Source: Deltaproteobacteria bacterium (GTDB lineage: Bacteria; Myxococcota; B64-G9). Taken from it: a stretch of 64,000 bases of DNA. The notes beneath the pieces are model-generated. The model was not told the origin of the DNA, made no database searches, and was given only the letters and a program-made list of their open reading frames with translations. Where the stretch lies: assembly GCA_016935365.1 (NCBI GenBank), contig JAFGRB010000138.1, positions 1-64,000 of the forward strand. The letters run 5' to 3'. Of the stretch, positions 9,001 to 16,473 are shown one piece after another. How positions within the stretch are numbered: the first letter of the stretch is position 1; each line of letters begins with the position of its first letter. Both the position numbers and the translations under genes were made by a program.

Positions 9001-10410
9001 TCAGATGGCCGCGGTGAAGGTCAGGGCCAGCAGGTGGGCCTGGGTCGTGTAGGTGCCGTTGGCCATGCCCTCGGGGTTGAGCGCATCGCCGATGCCGACC
9101 TCGTTGTCTTTCTCGCCCTGCCAGAGCGCCAGCATGTAGCCGATGTCCAGCTTCCACCAGCTGCCGTGGTAGCCGGTGCCCAGGCAGATCAGATCGCGGC
9201 GGCCGTCCGGGAGCGAGGGGTCGTAGGTCTCCGAGGGCACGGGCGTGGTGACCATGCCGTAGCCGACCCGGAGCGGCAAGAAGTCGAAGAGCATGTACTC
9301 GGCGCCCAGCGAGAGCTGCCAGCACGAGTGCCAGTTCTTCTCGATGGTCGTGTCGAGCGCGCTGCTGCAGGAGCCGTCCGCGACGCAGTCGAAGGCCATG
9401 TGGAGCTGGTCGTAGCTCGAGAAGAAGACCATGTAGAAGTCGAGGGCGATCTTGAGGTTCTCGACGCCCAGGTACGCCACGCCCGTGTTGAAGTGGTAGG
9501 GCAGGTCGATGGTCACCGCGCCGGTGGTCGCATCCGGAAAGACCGTGCCCGCGGCGGCCAGGAAGTCCCTGGCCGCCTGGCCGCTCTCGGTGGGGAAGAT
9601 GAACTTGGCCGTGCCCTCGAAGGGCATGCTCACGCCGCTTCGCATCGAGAAGCCGAAAGAGACCAGGTCCGGCCACTCGGCGTAGAGGGCGGCGTTGAAG
9701 CCGTGGCCGATGGCGTCCCCGGTCATGCGCATCTCGCCCCAGGGATCGACGATCTGGCCGCCGCTCAGCGCCTCGGCCACCCGGAGGTCGATGCGCTTCG
9801 AGAGCCGCGCCGTGCCGTAGACGAACATGTAACCGAGCGCCACCGAGAGCTTGAAGTGCTCCTTGAAGCCGAATAGCTTGGCCAGGTCCACGGCCACGAC
9901 CGGGTTGTTGTAGAAAGTCTGGATCTCGGTCTCGGTGCCGATGAAGCGCCCGTCCCACTCGCCCGGCCAGTAGGTCCCCAGCCCGAAGGGGTTGTTGAGC
10001 CCGTAGCCGAACGAAAGCCCGTAGTCAGACAGGCTGTAGGTGGCGTAGATGTGGATCGGGTTGAAGAACTTGATCTTGGCGTCGATGGAGTTCATCCCGT
10101 CGTTGATGGGCTTCTCCACCAGGCCGTCTGTGCCCATGTATTGGTAGACGCGGTCGCTCTGACCGGCCGCATCGTAGTGGACGTAGGGCAGGATGCCGGT
10201 CACGCCGAGCTGGAGCTGCAGGCCCTCGAGCTCGGTGATGGCCGCCGGGTTGTAGTAGACCGAGCTGGGATCGCCGGCCAGGCCGGTGCGCGCGTCGGCC
10301 ATGCCCGTGGCACTGGCGTTGTGCTCGTACAGCAGAAAGCCGCCGGCCATCGCCGCCGGAGCGGAAAGCAGCACCAGGGCGACGGTGGCGAAAGCGATGG
10401 TCCGTCTCAT
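9001..10410 (-). CDS. FadL/OmpP1-type outer-membrane transport protein, copy 1
   Basis: A 469-aa FadL/OmpP1-family outer-membrane barrel. The signal peptide ends near residue 22, followed by GGFLLYEHNASATGMAD and the DPSSVYYNPAAI motif of the family. Many stretches are identical to the copy at 6392-7837, for example LEGLQLQLGVTGILPY. The ATG at 10410 has AAGGAG upstream. The gene is separated from the preceding lipoprotein gene by 85 bases that contain a strong intrinsic terminator, and is followed after 46 bases by the second lipoprotein gene. No separate promoter was recognised between terminator and start, so expression probably depends on read-through. Confidence 0.9.
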   Translation of the reverse strand: MRRTIAFATVALVLLSAPAAMAGGFLLYEHNASATGMADARTGLAGDPSSVYYNPAAITELEGLQLQLGVTGILPYVHYDAAGQSDRVYQYMGTDGLVEKPINDGMNSIDAKIKFFNPIHIYATYSLSDYGLSFGYGLNNPFGLGTYWPGEWDGRFIGTETEIQTFYNNPVVAVDLAKLFGFKEHFKLSVALGYMFVYGTARLSKRIDLRVAEALSGGQIVDPWGEMRMTGDAIGHGFNAALYAEWPDLVSFGFSMRSGVSMPFEGTAKFIFPTESGQAARDFLAAAGTVFPDATTGAVTIDLPYHFNTGVAYLGVENLKIALDFYMVFFSSYDQLHMAFDCVADGSCSSALDTTIEKNWHSCWQLSLGAEYMLFDFLPLRVGYGMVTTPVPSETYDPSLPDGRRDLICLGTGYHGSWWKLDIGYMLALWQGEKDNEVGIGDALNPEGMANGTYTTQAHLLALTFTAAI

Positions 10411-10442
10411 GCGAGTCTCCTTGGCCGCCGGGCAGCCGGTGG

Positions 10443-10478
10443 AAAAAAGGCGCGGGGCTGTGTATGCAGCCCCGCGCC
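10443..10478 (-). terminator. Intrinsic terminator between lipoprotein and porin genes
   Basis: On the minus strand a perfect 12-bp GC-rich stem (10467-10478 with 10449-10460) encloses a 6-base loop and is followed directly by six T residues (10448-10443). It lies 18 bases after the stop of the lipoprotein gene at 10496. This is the clearest rho-independent terminator in the window. It would limit transcription entering the downstream porin genes and the kinase gene. Confidence 0.88.
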
Positions 10479-10495
10479 CGGGAAAGCTGTCCAGA

Positions 10496-11347
10496 TCACT
10501 CCTCGGCCTGGATGCTCACCATGTAGACGTAGCCGTCCACGGCCGCGGCCTTGTAGAGGTCGGTGCGGAAGGTCTCGCCTGTAGCCTGTGCCGTCAGGGT
10601 CTGGATGTTGAACGGGCCTGGGATGATGTACATGCCGATCGAGGTGGTCGAGATGGCGTCCAGGCCGAAGTTCTCGTCCGGGTAGAAGATCGGATCGATG
10701 CCGGTGCCGTCCGCCAGGGTCACCGTCGCGCCCTCGATCGGCGAGCCCGCGGCGTCCACCACGAAGCCGATGATCAGCCCCTCGGCCGAGTCGATCTGCG
10801 GATGGTTGTCGAGGTTGGTCACCAGCACGGTCGGCACGGCCCAGACCGGCGGGGTCTTTTCGATGCACACCTTGTCGGCCGGGTCGTCGCCGTAGGCGGC
10901 CACGCCGGTCACGGTCGGGAAGTAGATCGTGCCGGCATCGTCGGCAAGAAGCACCAGGCCCATGGCGGCGCCCGACACGTCGAAGCACTCGAAGGTGAAG
11001 GTGCCGACCGCATCCGAGGTGGTCTGGGCCAGCGGCACTGCCGTGCCGGTCATGACGCCCAGGCCACTGAGCGCGGTCAGGTCGATCGCGACCGGGTTGA
11101 GCTCCAGGTCCATCACCGAGCCCGAGACCTCGATGTAGCCTTCCTGGCCCGGACAGCACTCCGTGCTACCCTCGACACAGACGTTGTTCTGGCAGGTCAG
11201 ACCCGAATTGCAGCTCCCGTCCTCCTTGCACGCGCAGTCCTTCTCTCCGGGGGTGCACTCCCCGTCGCCGTTGCCGCAGCCGATCGCCAGGGCTAGCAGG
11301 CCCGCCGAGAGCAGTACGCTCAGCGAGATGGTTGCGATCTTCTTCAT
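10496..11347 (-). CDS. Exported lipoprotein with regulatory-like beta domains, copy 1
   Basis: A 283-aa lipoprotein. The signal peptide ends at a lipobox ALAIGC (Cys near residue 24), then a short Cys-rich segment and beta-rich domains with repeated glycine/valine patterns typical of carboxypeptidase regulatory-like folds. It is paralogous to the lipoprotein at 7920-8954: both contain TPPVWAVP, a DPIFYPD segment and GMYIIPGPFNIQTLTA near the C-terminus. The ATG at 11347 has AAAGGAG upstream. It is the first gene of the unit, has a promoter at 11451-11480 and a leader hairpin, and is followed by an intrinsic terminator. That arrangement suggests it is made in excess over the porin downstream. 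The function is unknown. Confidence 0.82.
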   Translation of the reverse strand: MKKIATISLSVLLSAGLLALAIGCGNGDGECTPGEKDCACKEDGSCNSGLTCQNNVCVEGSTECCPGQEGYIEVSGSVMDLELNPVAIDLTALSGLGVMTGTAVPLAQTTSDAVGTFTFECFDVSGAAMGLVLLADDAGTIYFPTVTGVAAYGDDPADKVCIEKTPPVWAVPTVLVTNLDNHPQIDSAEGLIIGFVVDAAGSPIEGATVTLADGTGIDPIFYPDENFGLDAISTTSIGMYIIPGPFNIQTLTAQATGETFRTDLYKAAAVDGYVYMVSIQAEE

Positions 11348-11397
11348 TTCGGTCTCCTTTCAGTCGCGTTCGATGTCCTCGTCGAATCCAACCAAGA

Positions 11398-11428
11398 AGC
11401 TCGAAGCTCCTCTCCCCTGCTTCGAGCT
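11398..11428 (-). promoter_or_regulatory. Leader stem-loop upstream of the lipoprotein gene
   Basis: A perfect 10-bp inverted repeat (11398-11407 with 11419-11428) with an 11-base loop lies in the untranslated leader between the promoter at 11451-11480 and the start at 11347. On the minus strand the loop is purine-rich (AGGGGAGAGGA). It may stabilise the mRNA or bind a regulator. It matches no riboswitch class that I recognise. Confidence 0.4.
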
Positions 11429-11450
11429 CTCTCTTGCCTCGGGACGGAAT

Positions 11451-11480
11451 ACACTAGGCCAGGGGGCTCGGGCCTGTCAA
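11451..11480 (-). promoter_or_regulatory. Candidate sigma-70-type promoter for the lipoprotein/FadL/kinase unit
   Basis: On the minus strand TTGACA (11480-11475) is separated by 18 bases from TAGTGT (11456-11451). The predicted start of transcription gives a leader of about 100 bases before the ATG at 11347. The -35 is perfect and the -10 is weak. Confidence 0.55.
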
Positions 11481-11506
11481 CGAAAAATCGAGAAACGCTT
11501 CCGCAG

Positions 11507-13852
11507 TCAGCTACTTGATGGTTCAATCGCATCGCCTGCCGGCAGCAGCAGCTCGAAGAGTGTGCCAGCCCCCGGCTCGGAGTGGACCTGGATGCGGCCG
11601 CCCGCTTCCTCGACGATGCCGTGGACCGTCGACAGGCCCAGGCCGGTTCCCCCCTCTCCCTCCCGGGTCGTGAAGAAGGGCTCGAAGATGTGCTCGATCG
11701 TCTCTGTGGACATGCCCACCCCGGTGTCGGAGATGGTCAGGCGTGCACAGCGACCCAGATCGCAGTCCTCGGCCTGCTCGAGCTGGATGCGCAGCTTGCC
11801 GCCCTTGGGCATGGCGTCGCGCGCGTTGACGCACAGGTTGACGAGCACCTGCTCCATCTGCTCGCGGTGGCTGAGGATCGGCGGCGTGTCCGGCGCCAGC
11901 TCGACCGAGAGCTGGACCACGGCGCCGAGCAGCCGGCGCAGCATGCTCTCCAGCCCCTCGATCAGATCGACCAGATCGAGCCGGGTTGGTTTGGAGTTCT
12001 GCGGGCGGCCGAAGTCGAGCAGGCGCCGGGTGAGGGCCGCACCGCGCCCGCAGACGCGCTGGATCTCGCCGAGCTGCAAGAGGTCCGCTGGATTCTCCAG
12101 CTGGCGTTCGAGCAGAGCGGTGTAGCCGCTGATGGCGGTCAGCAGGTTGGCGAAGTCGTGGGCCACACCGCCGGCCAGCTCTCCGATGGCTGCCAGGCGC
12201 TGCTGCTGTCGGAGCTGGCGGATCACCTCCCGCTCCTCGGTCACCTCGCGCAGCACCAGGGCCCAGCTTCCCTGGTCGTCGGCCTCGGCATCCTCGCGCC
12301 GCGTGGCCGGGACCGGGTAGGCGGCCACCACGAAGGTCCGGGCGCGGCCCGCATCGTCTTCCTCCAACGTATACGGCCCCCACGCCGAGCCCCGCTCCAG
12401 GTCGAGCCACAGCCCGCCGAGCTGGACCACCGGCTCGGTCGCGCTGGCGCGCAGCATGGGCAGCATGCGCACAGCCGCCGGATTGGCCAGCGAGCAGTGC
12501 CGGTTGGCATCCAGCAGCGCGAGCCCCTCGGGCAGGTGCTCGACGAGCGCTTTCAGGCTCGCCCGCTCGGCTCGCAGGGCGGCCAGGAGATTGGTCTGTC
12601 GCAACCCGATCGCGAGCTGATCGCCCACCTCGACGGCGATCTTCTCGTGCTGGCTGTCGAAAGCGGACCGCCTCGAGCTGGCCAGATGCAAGGCACCCAC
12701 GATCTCGCCACCCGTTCTCAGCGGGACGGTCAGCAGGCTGCGGATGCCCTGATCATACAGGCGCCGGAGGATCGGGACCTCGAGGTTGGCCCGGAGCGTG
12801 AGGTGGCGGGCAGGCGTGCGGATGCTCGTAATATTCGAGAGCGCCGTGATGGGCAGGTAGGTTCCCTGCTCAGGCTCGATCTCGCAGCTGGGCTCCTGGG
12901 AGACCGCCGCGACCAGGGCGCGTTTCCGGCTCTCTTCGATCAGCAGCACGACCGCCCGTTCGCAGGAGACGAGCTTGCGGATCCGCTCGATGGCCGCCTG
13001 GGCGATCTCCTCGCTCGATCGGGCCCCGAGGATGGCACGGTCGACTTCCTGCATCAGGTGCAAGCGCTTGGCATACAGCTGCATGGCCTGCTCGGCCCGC
13101 TTGCGCTCGGTGATGTCCTCGACCGAGCCCTCGTAATAGAGGACCTCGCCCGCGGCGTCGCGGACGAGCCGGGCGGACTCCCGCACATACAGCAGCGAGT
13201 CGTCGCGCCGGATCCAGGCCGACTCCAGCCCGCGGACCTCGCCTTCATCCTCCAGGCGCCTGCGGAACTCGCTTCTGGGGTAGGTGGGGTCGAAGCCCTC
13301 GCGGTGCAGCTCGCCGTCGAGCATCGCGCTCGGCCCGAAGCCGAGCATGCGCAGCAGCGCGGGATTCGCCAGCTGGACTCGGCCCTCGAGCGCAGCGCGG
13401 TAGATGCCGAGAGGTGCGTTTTCGAACAGCGAGCGGAAGCGCTCCTCGCTCTCGGCAAGCGCCTGCACGACACGCTTGCGCTCGCTGATGTCGACCATGT
13501 TGACCAGGACGGCGGGTTCGTCGCGATAGCGCACCGGGGCGGCGCGGACCTCGACCCAGAGGATCTGGCCGTCCTTGCGCACCATGCGGGTCTCGTAGAT
13601 ATCCCGGATACGCTGTCCGGCCATCCGCTCGCGGGCCATGGCGCGGATGGTCTCTCTTTCTGCCGGGCAGACCGGCGCCCACGGATCCAGATCGCGAAGC
13701 TCGTCGGCCTTGTAGCCGAGCAGGTCCAGGAAGGTGCTGTTGGCATAGCAGATGCGCTCGGGCGTGACGATGAAGATGGCGGTAAGCGACTCGTCGAGCA
13801 GGACGCGCAGCGCGGACTCGTCAGGCGGAAAAAAGAGGCAGCTGTCCCCCAT
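11507..13852 (-). CDS. PAS/GAF sensor histidine kinase
   Basis: A 781-aa soluble sensor kinase. The order is PAS (about 13-110), PAS with PAC (about 130-240), GAF (about 255-400), a third PAS-like segment (about 415-530), then HisKA and HATPase. The phospho-acceptor is the His in GGVAHDFANLL. The ATPase has the N box (VNLCVNARDAM), ISDTGVGM and GGTGLGLS boxes. No membrane segment is seen, so it senses cytoplasmic signals through PAS/GAF. The start is the ATG at 13852 with AGGAAGGA upstream; the frame stays open far upstream of this but that part overlaps the divergent lipoprotein gene and is not used. No response regulator is adjacent, so it is an orphan. It ends 160 bases before the lipoprotein gene on the same strand. 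Confidence 0.92.
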   Translation of the reverse strand: MGDSCLFFPPDESALRVLLDESLTAIFIVTPERICYANSTFLDLLGYKADELRDLDPWAPVCPAERETIRAMARERMAGQRIRDIYETRMVRKDGQILWVEVRAAPVRYRDEPAVLVNMVDISERKRVVQALAESEERFRSLFENAPLGIYRAALEGRVQLANPALLRMLGFGPSAMLDGELHREGFDPTYPRSEFRRRLEDEGEVRGLESAWIRRDDSLLYVRESARLVRDAAGEVLYYEGSVEDITERKRAEQAMQLYAKRLHLMQEVDRAILGARSSEEIAQAAIERIRKLVSCERAVVLLIEESRKRALVAAVSQEPSCEIEPEQGTYLPITALSNITSIRTPARHLTLRANLEVPILRRLYDQGIRSLLTVPLRTGGEIVGALHLASSRRSAFDSQHEKIAVEVGDQLAIGLRQTNLLAALRAERASLKALVEHLPEGLALLDANRHCSLANPAAVRMLPMLRASATEPVVQLGGLWLDLERGSAWGPYTLEEDDAGRARTFVVAAYPVPATRREDAEADDQGSWALVLREVTEEREVIRQLRQQQRLAAIGELAGGVAHDFANLLTAISGYTALLERQLENPADLLQLGEIQRVCGRGAALTRRLLDFGRPQNSKPTRLDLVDLIEGLESMLRRLLGAVVQLSVELAPDTPPILSHREQMEQVLVNLCVNARDAMPKGGKLRIQLEQAEDCDLGRCARLTISDTGVGMSTETIEHIFEPFFTTREGEGGTGLGLSTVHGIVEEAGGRIQVHSEPGAGTLFELLLPAGDAIEPSSS

Positions 13853-13885
13853 GGTTTCCTTCCTGGACAGGGCCGGACGCGTTGG

Positions 13886-13914
13886 AGTGTATACACCTTC
13901 CCACGGGCTTGCAA
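13886..13914 (-). promoter_or_regulatory. Candidate promoter overlapping the palindrome GTGTATACAC
   Basis: On the minus strand TTGCAA (13914-13909) and TACACT (13891-13886) are spaced by 17 bases, about 35 bases before the histidine-kinase start. A perfect 10-bp palindrome (13887-13896) overlaps the -10 element, a position suited to a repressor site. This is inference from position only. Confidence 0.38.
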
Positions 13915-13966
13915 GCGCTGTGTCCATCTGGCAAGCTGGCGTCTGTGGGACGATTGCGAGGTGGCC

Positions 13967-14410
13967 ATGAGGAAGACCGGCACCGGAAGGCAGCTGCTCT
14001 TCACGATCCTGCTCGCCGTTGCGCTCTCGGCCTTCGCGGCCGGCTGCCCGAAGCGCGACCAGCCGCCGCCGACCGCATACGATCCGGAGCTGCTCGCAGC
14101 CGCCCAGCAGGCGGCGGAGGAGGACGCGGCAGCCCAGAACGATGCCGGACCTTCCTCGAACGCGGCGAAGGCCAAGCCGGAGTGCGATCGGGAGCGGGGC
14201 GGCTGCGCCGAGGGCTTTCTGTGCTGGGACTCCTGGTACTGCAAGCGAGGTCTCGAGGACCAGTGCTCGGCTGCGGGCGACAAGCGCTGCCACAAGCGCT
14301 GCGAGACCGATGCGGACTGTCCGGCGGACACACCGCGTTGCGTGGAGAAGCCGATATTCAATGGCTCCGAGCGCGGGATACTGGAGAGGTTCTGTGTCTC
14401 GGGCGAGTGA
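13967..14410 (+). CDS. Small Cys-rich lipoprotein
   Basis: A 147-aa predicted lipoprotein. The signal peptide ends in a lipobox FAAGC (Cys near residue 26). A proline/alanine linker follows (about 30-65), then a C-terminal part with about twelve Cys residues in patterns common in Myxococcota secreted Cys-rich modules (CETDADCPADTPRC). The ATG at 13967 has GAGG upstream. It is divergent from the histidine kinase. Its last 17 bases overlap the start of the glycerol-1-phosphate dehydrogenase gene, so the two are probably co-transcribed. The function is unknown; the Cys-rich part is likely disulphide-bonded outside the cytoplasm. Confidence 0.82.
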   Translation: MRKTGTGRQLLFTILLAVALSAFAAGCPKRDQPPPTAYDPELLAAAQQAAEEDAAAQNDAGPSSNAAKAKPECDRERGGCAEGFLCWDSWYCKRGLEDQCSAAGDKRCHKRCETDADCPADTPRCVEKPIFNGSERGILERFCVSGE

Positions 14411-15791
14411 GCCTGCCGTCCTTTCCGATCGCCTGGAAGACCTGCTGGGCCTGGTGATCCCCTGTAGCTGCGGCCGCACGCACGAGGTCGATCTGCGGTC
14501 TGTCTCGCTTCGCGCCGGCGCGATCGACGAGCTGCCCGATCGGCTGCGGGCGCTGTGGGGCTCGGGCCGGCGGCTGCTCGTACTGGCCGACCGCGTCACC
14601 CGGCAGGTGGCGGGCGAGCGGGTCGAGCGCCTGCTCGCCGCCGACGGCCAGCAATCGCGCACCCTGGTCCTGCCGGACGGAGCGGGCGGCAGGCCGCATG
14701 CCGACGAGGCCGGCCTGGAACGCGTGGAGGCCGCCATCGAGCAGGGGGCAGCCGACGGGGTCGTGGCCGTCGGCGCCGGCACGGTCAACGATCTCGCCAA
14801 GCTGGCCTCCTTTCGGCGCGGGCGCCCTTACGCCGTGGTGGCCACCGCACCGTCGATGAACGGATACACCTCGGCGATCGCCGCCGTCATGCGCGATGGG
14901 CTCAAGCGGACCGTCGACTGCCACCAGCCGGCTTGCGTGATCGGCGATCTGGAGATCCTGGCGCGCGCACCGGCCGAGCTGGTGGCGGCGGGCCTGGGGG
15001 ATCTCGAGTCCAAGCCGACCAGCACGGCCGACTTCCGCCTGGCCGGCCGGCTGCGGGGCGAGTATTACTGCCCGCTGCCGGAGCGCGTCGTGCTGCGGGC
15101 CGAGGCGCGGGTGGCCGAGGCGGCCGAGGCGATCGGAGCCGGGGACGAGGCGGCCATCGGCCTGCTCTGCGAGGCCTTGCTGCTCTCGGGTATCTCCATG
15201 AAGCTGGCCGGCTGCTCGGCGCCGGCCTCCGGCGGCGAGCACCTCATCAGCCATTACTGGGACATGTGCGCGGCCGAGCAGGGGCGCGTGGAGGGCTGGC
15301 ACGGAGCGCAGGTCGGCGTGGCCACGGTGGTGGCGGCAGCGCTATACGAGCGGCTGGCCGAGATCGATCCGCACGAGATCGATCCCGACGCCGTCGTGGC
15401 GGCGCGGCCCGGCAAGGCGCAGCTCCAGGCGGCCATCCGCGAGCGCCACGGCGTACGCGCGTCCGAGGTCGAGGCGGAGTTTTTCGCAAAGCACCTCGAC
15501 GATGACGCCCTGCGCGCCGAGCTCGAATCCTTGCTCGACGGCTGGTCTGCTGTCTGGGACAGCCTGGCGGACGTGCTGCGGACAGCCGCGCGGGTGCGCG
15601 CGATCCTGACAGCCGGCGGGGCACCGGTGACGATGACCGGGCTCGGCCTGACGCCCCGGCACCTGCAGGAGAGCTTTCTGGCCGCGCGCGAGATCCGGGG
15701 ACGGTTCAGCGTGCTGGATCTGGCCGGCGATCTGGGCGTGCTCGAAACGGTGGCCGGGGACGTGCTCGCGCGCTCGGGCTGCATGCGCTGA
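14394..15791 (+). CDS. sn-glycerol-1-phosphate dehydrogenase family protein (EgsA/AraM type)
   Basis: A 465-aa member of the iron-alcohol-dehydrogenase-like superfamily, closest in motifs to AraM/EgsA glycerol-1-phosphate dehydrogenase, which reduces dihydroxyacetone phosphate to the archaeal-type backbone G1P. Seen motifs are the nucleotide loop VGAGTVNDLAKL (about residue 127), ATAPSMNGYTS (about 151) and the metal ligands in GGEHLISHYWDM (about 280) and WHGAQVG (about 302). The GTG at 14394 has GGAGAGG four bases upstream and overlaps the preceding gene. It is longer than typical AraM (about 390 aa), with extra length near the C-terminus. It heads a run with DedA, a histidine kinase and PssA, all but one tied to membrane lipids. 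A related sugar-phosphate dehydrogenase remains possible. Confidence 0.82.
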   Translation: MSRASEPAVLSDRLEDLLGLVIPCSCGRTHEVDLRSVSLRAGAIDELPDRLRALWGSGRRLLVLADRVTRQVAGERVERLLAADGQQSRTLVLPDGAGGRPHADEAGLERVEAAIEQGAADGVVAVGAGTVNDLAKLASFRRGRPYAVVATAPSMNGYTSAIAAVMRDGLKRTVDCHQPACVIGDLEILARAPAELVAAGLGDLESKPTSTADFRLAGRLRGEYYCPLPERVVLRAEARVAEAAEAIGAGDEAAIGLLCEALLLSGISMKLAGCSAPASGGEHLISHYWDMCAAEQGRVEGWHGAQVGVATVVAAALYERLAEIDPHEIDPDAVVAARPGKAQLQAAIRERHGVRASEVEAEFFAKHLDDDALRAELESLLDGWSAVWDSLADVLRTAARVRAILTAGGAPVTMTGLGLTPRHLQESFLAAREIRGRFSVLDLAGDLGVLETVAGDVLARSGCMR

Positions 15792-15799
15792 GGACGGCG

Positions 15800-16468
15800 A
15801 TGCAGGAGCCAGGCCTCGTCCAGTCGGTGCTCGACTTCGTGGCGGCGCATCACGGCGATCTCGGCTTGCTGGTCATCTTTGGATCCTCGCTCATCGAGTA
15901 CGTCTTCCCGCCCTTTCCCGGCGACGTGATCACCCTGTTCGGGACCTACCTCGTGGTCAAGGGCCTGTGGAGCTTTCCATTCGCGCTCGGCGTGACCACG
16001 GCCGGCTCGCTGGTGGGGGCGGGCCTGGACTACGGACTGGGGATCTGGATCGGACGGCGGCTCGATCGCCTGCCTTCCGAGCGGGAGGTGAAGCGCTGGA
16101 CTCCGCTGACGCGCGAGAAGTACACACGGATCGTGGCGGGCTTCCGAAAGCACGGGGTGGCCTACATCGCCATCAACCGCTTCCTGCCGGGCATCCGGGC
16201 TTTCTTCTTCGTGGCGGCGGGCGCTGCGCGCATGCGCTTCTCCCTGGTCATGCTCTTCGCGGCCCTGTCGGCGGTGGTCTGGAACGGCCTGCTGCTCGGT
16301 GTGGGCTACAGCGTGGGCGCCAACTGGGAGCGCTTGCGATCCCTGTTCACCTCGTATACGACTGTGGTCTGGGCCTTGCTCGGCGCGGGCTGCCTGGCCG
16401 CCCTCGGGCTGTGGCTTGTCCGCCGGCGGCGCGCATCGGGCGATGGGCCTCGCGGGCGGGAGGGGTGA
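15800..16468 (+). CDS. DedA family membrane protein
   Basis: A 222-aa DedA/SNARE-associated-type membrane protein. It has the family pattern of a re-entrant segment near the N-terminus (SSLIEYVFPPFPGD) and the signature INRFLPGIRAFFFVAAGAARM-type segment near residues 113-135, with the conserved Arg-Phe-x-Pro-x-x-Arg. About four or five hydrophobic segments follow the usual layout. DedA proteins act as lipid flippases or carriers, for example for undecaprenyl phosphate or phosphatidylethanolamine, coupled to the proton gradient. The gene starts 8 bases after the dehydrogenase stop and its own stop overlaps or touches the next gene. The context with G1P dehydrogenase and PssA fits a role in lipid movement. 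Confidence 0.9.
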   Translation: MQEPGLVQSVLDFVAAHHGDLGLLVIFGSSLIEYVFPPFPGDVITLFGTYLVVKGLWSFPFALGVTTAGSLVGAGLDYGLGIWIGRRLDRLPSEREVKRWTPLTREKYTRIVAGFRKHGVAYIAINRFLPGIRAFFFVAAGAARMRFSLVMLFAALSAVVWNGLLLGVGYSVGANWERLRSLFTSYTTVVWALLGAGCLAALGLWLVRRRRASGDGPRGREG

Positions 16469-16473
16469 TCGCA

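Noticed and set aside
11582-13966. Long plus-strand open frame running into the small lipoprotein at 13967
   Set aside because: It lies antisense to the PAS/GAF kinase. Only the part after 13967 has a start, ribosome site and lipobox.
13853-14800. N-terminal extension of the PAS/GAF kinase frame
   Set aside because: It crosses the promoter region and the divergent lipoprotein gene, is low in domain-like sequence, and the ATG at 13852 has a good ribosome site.
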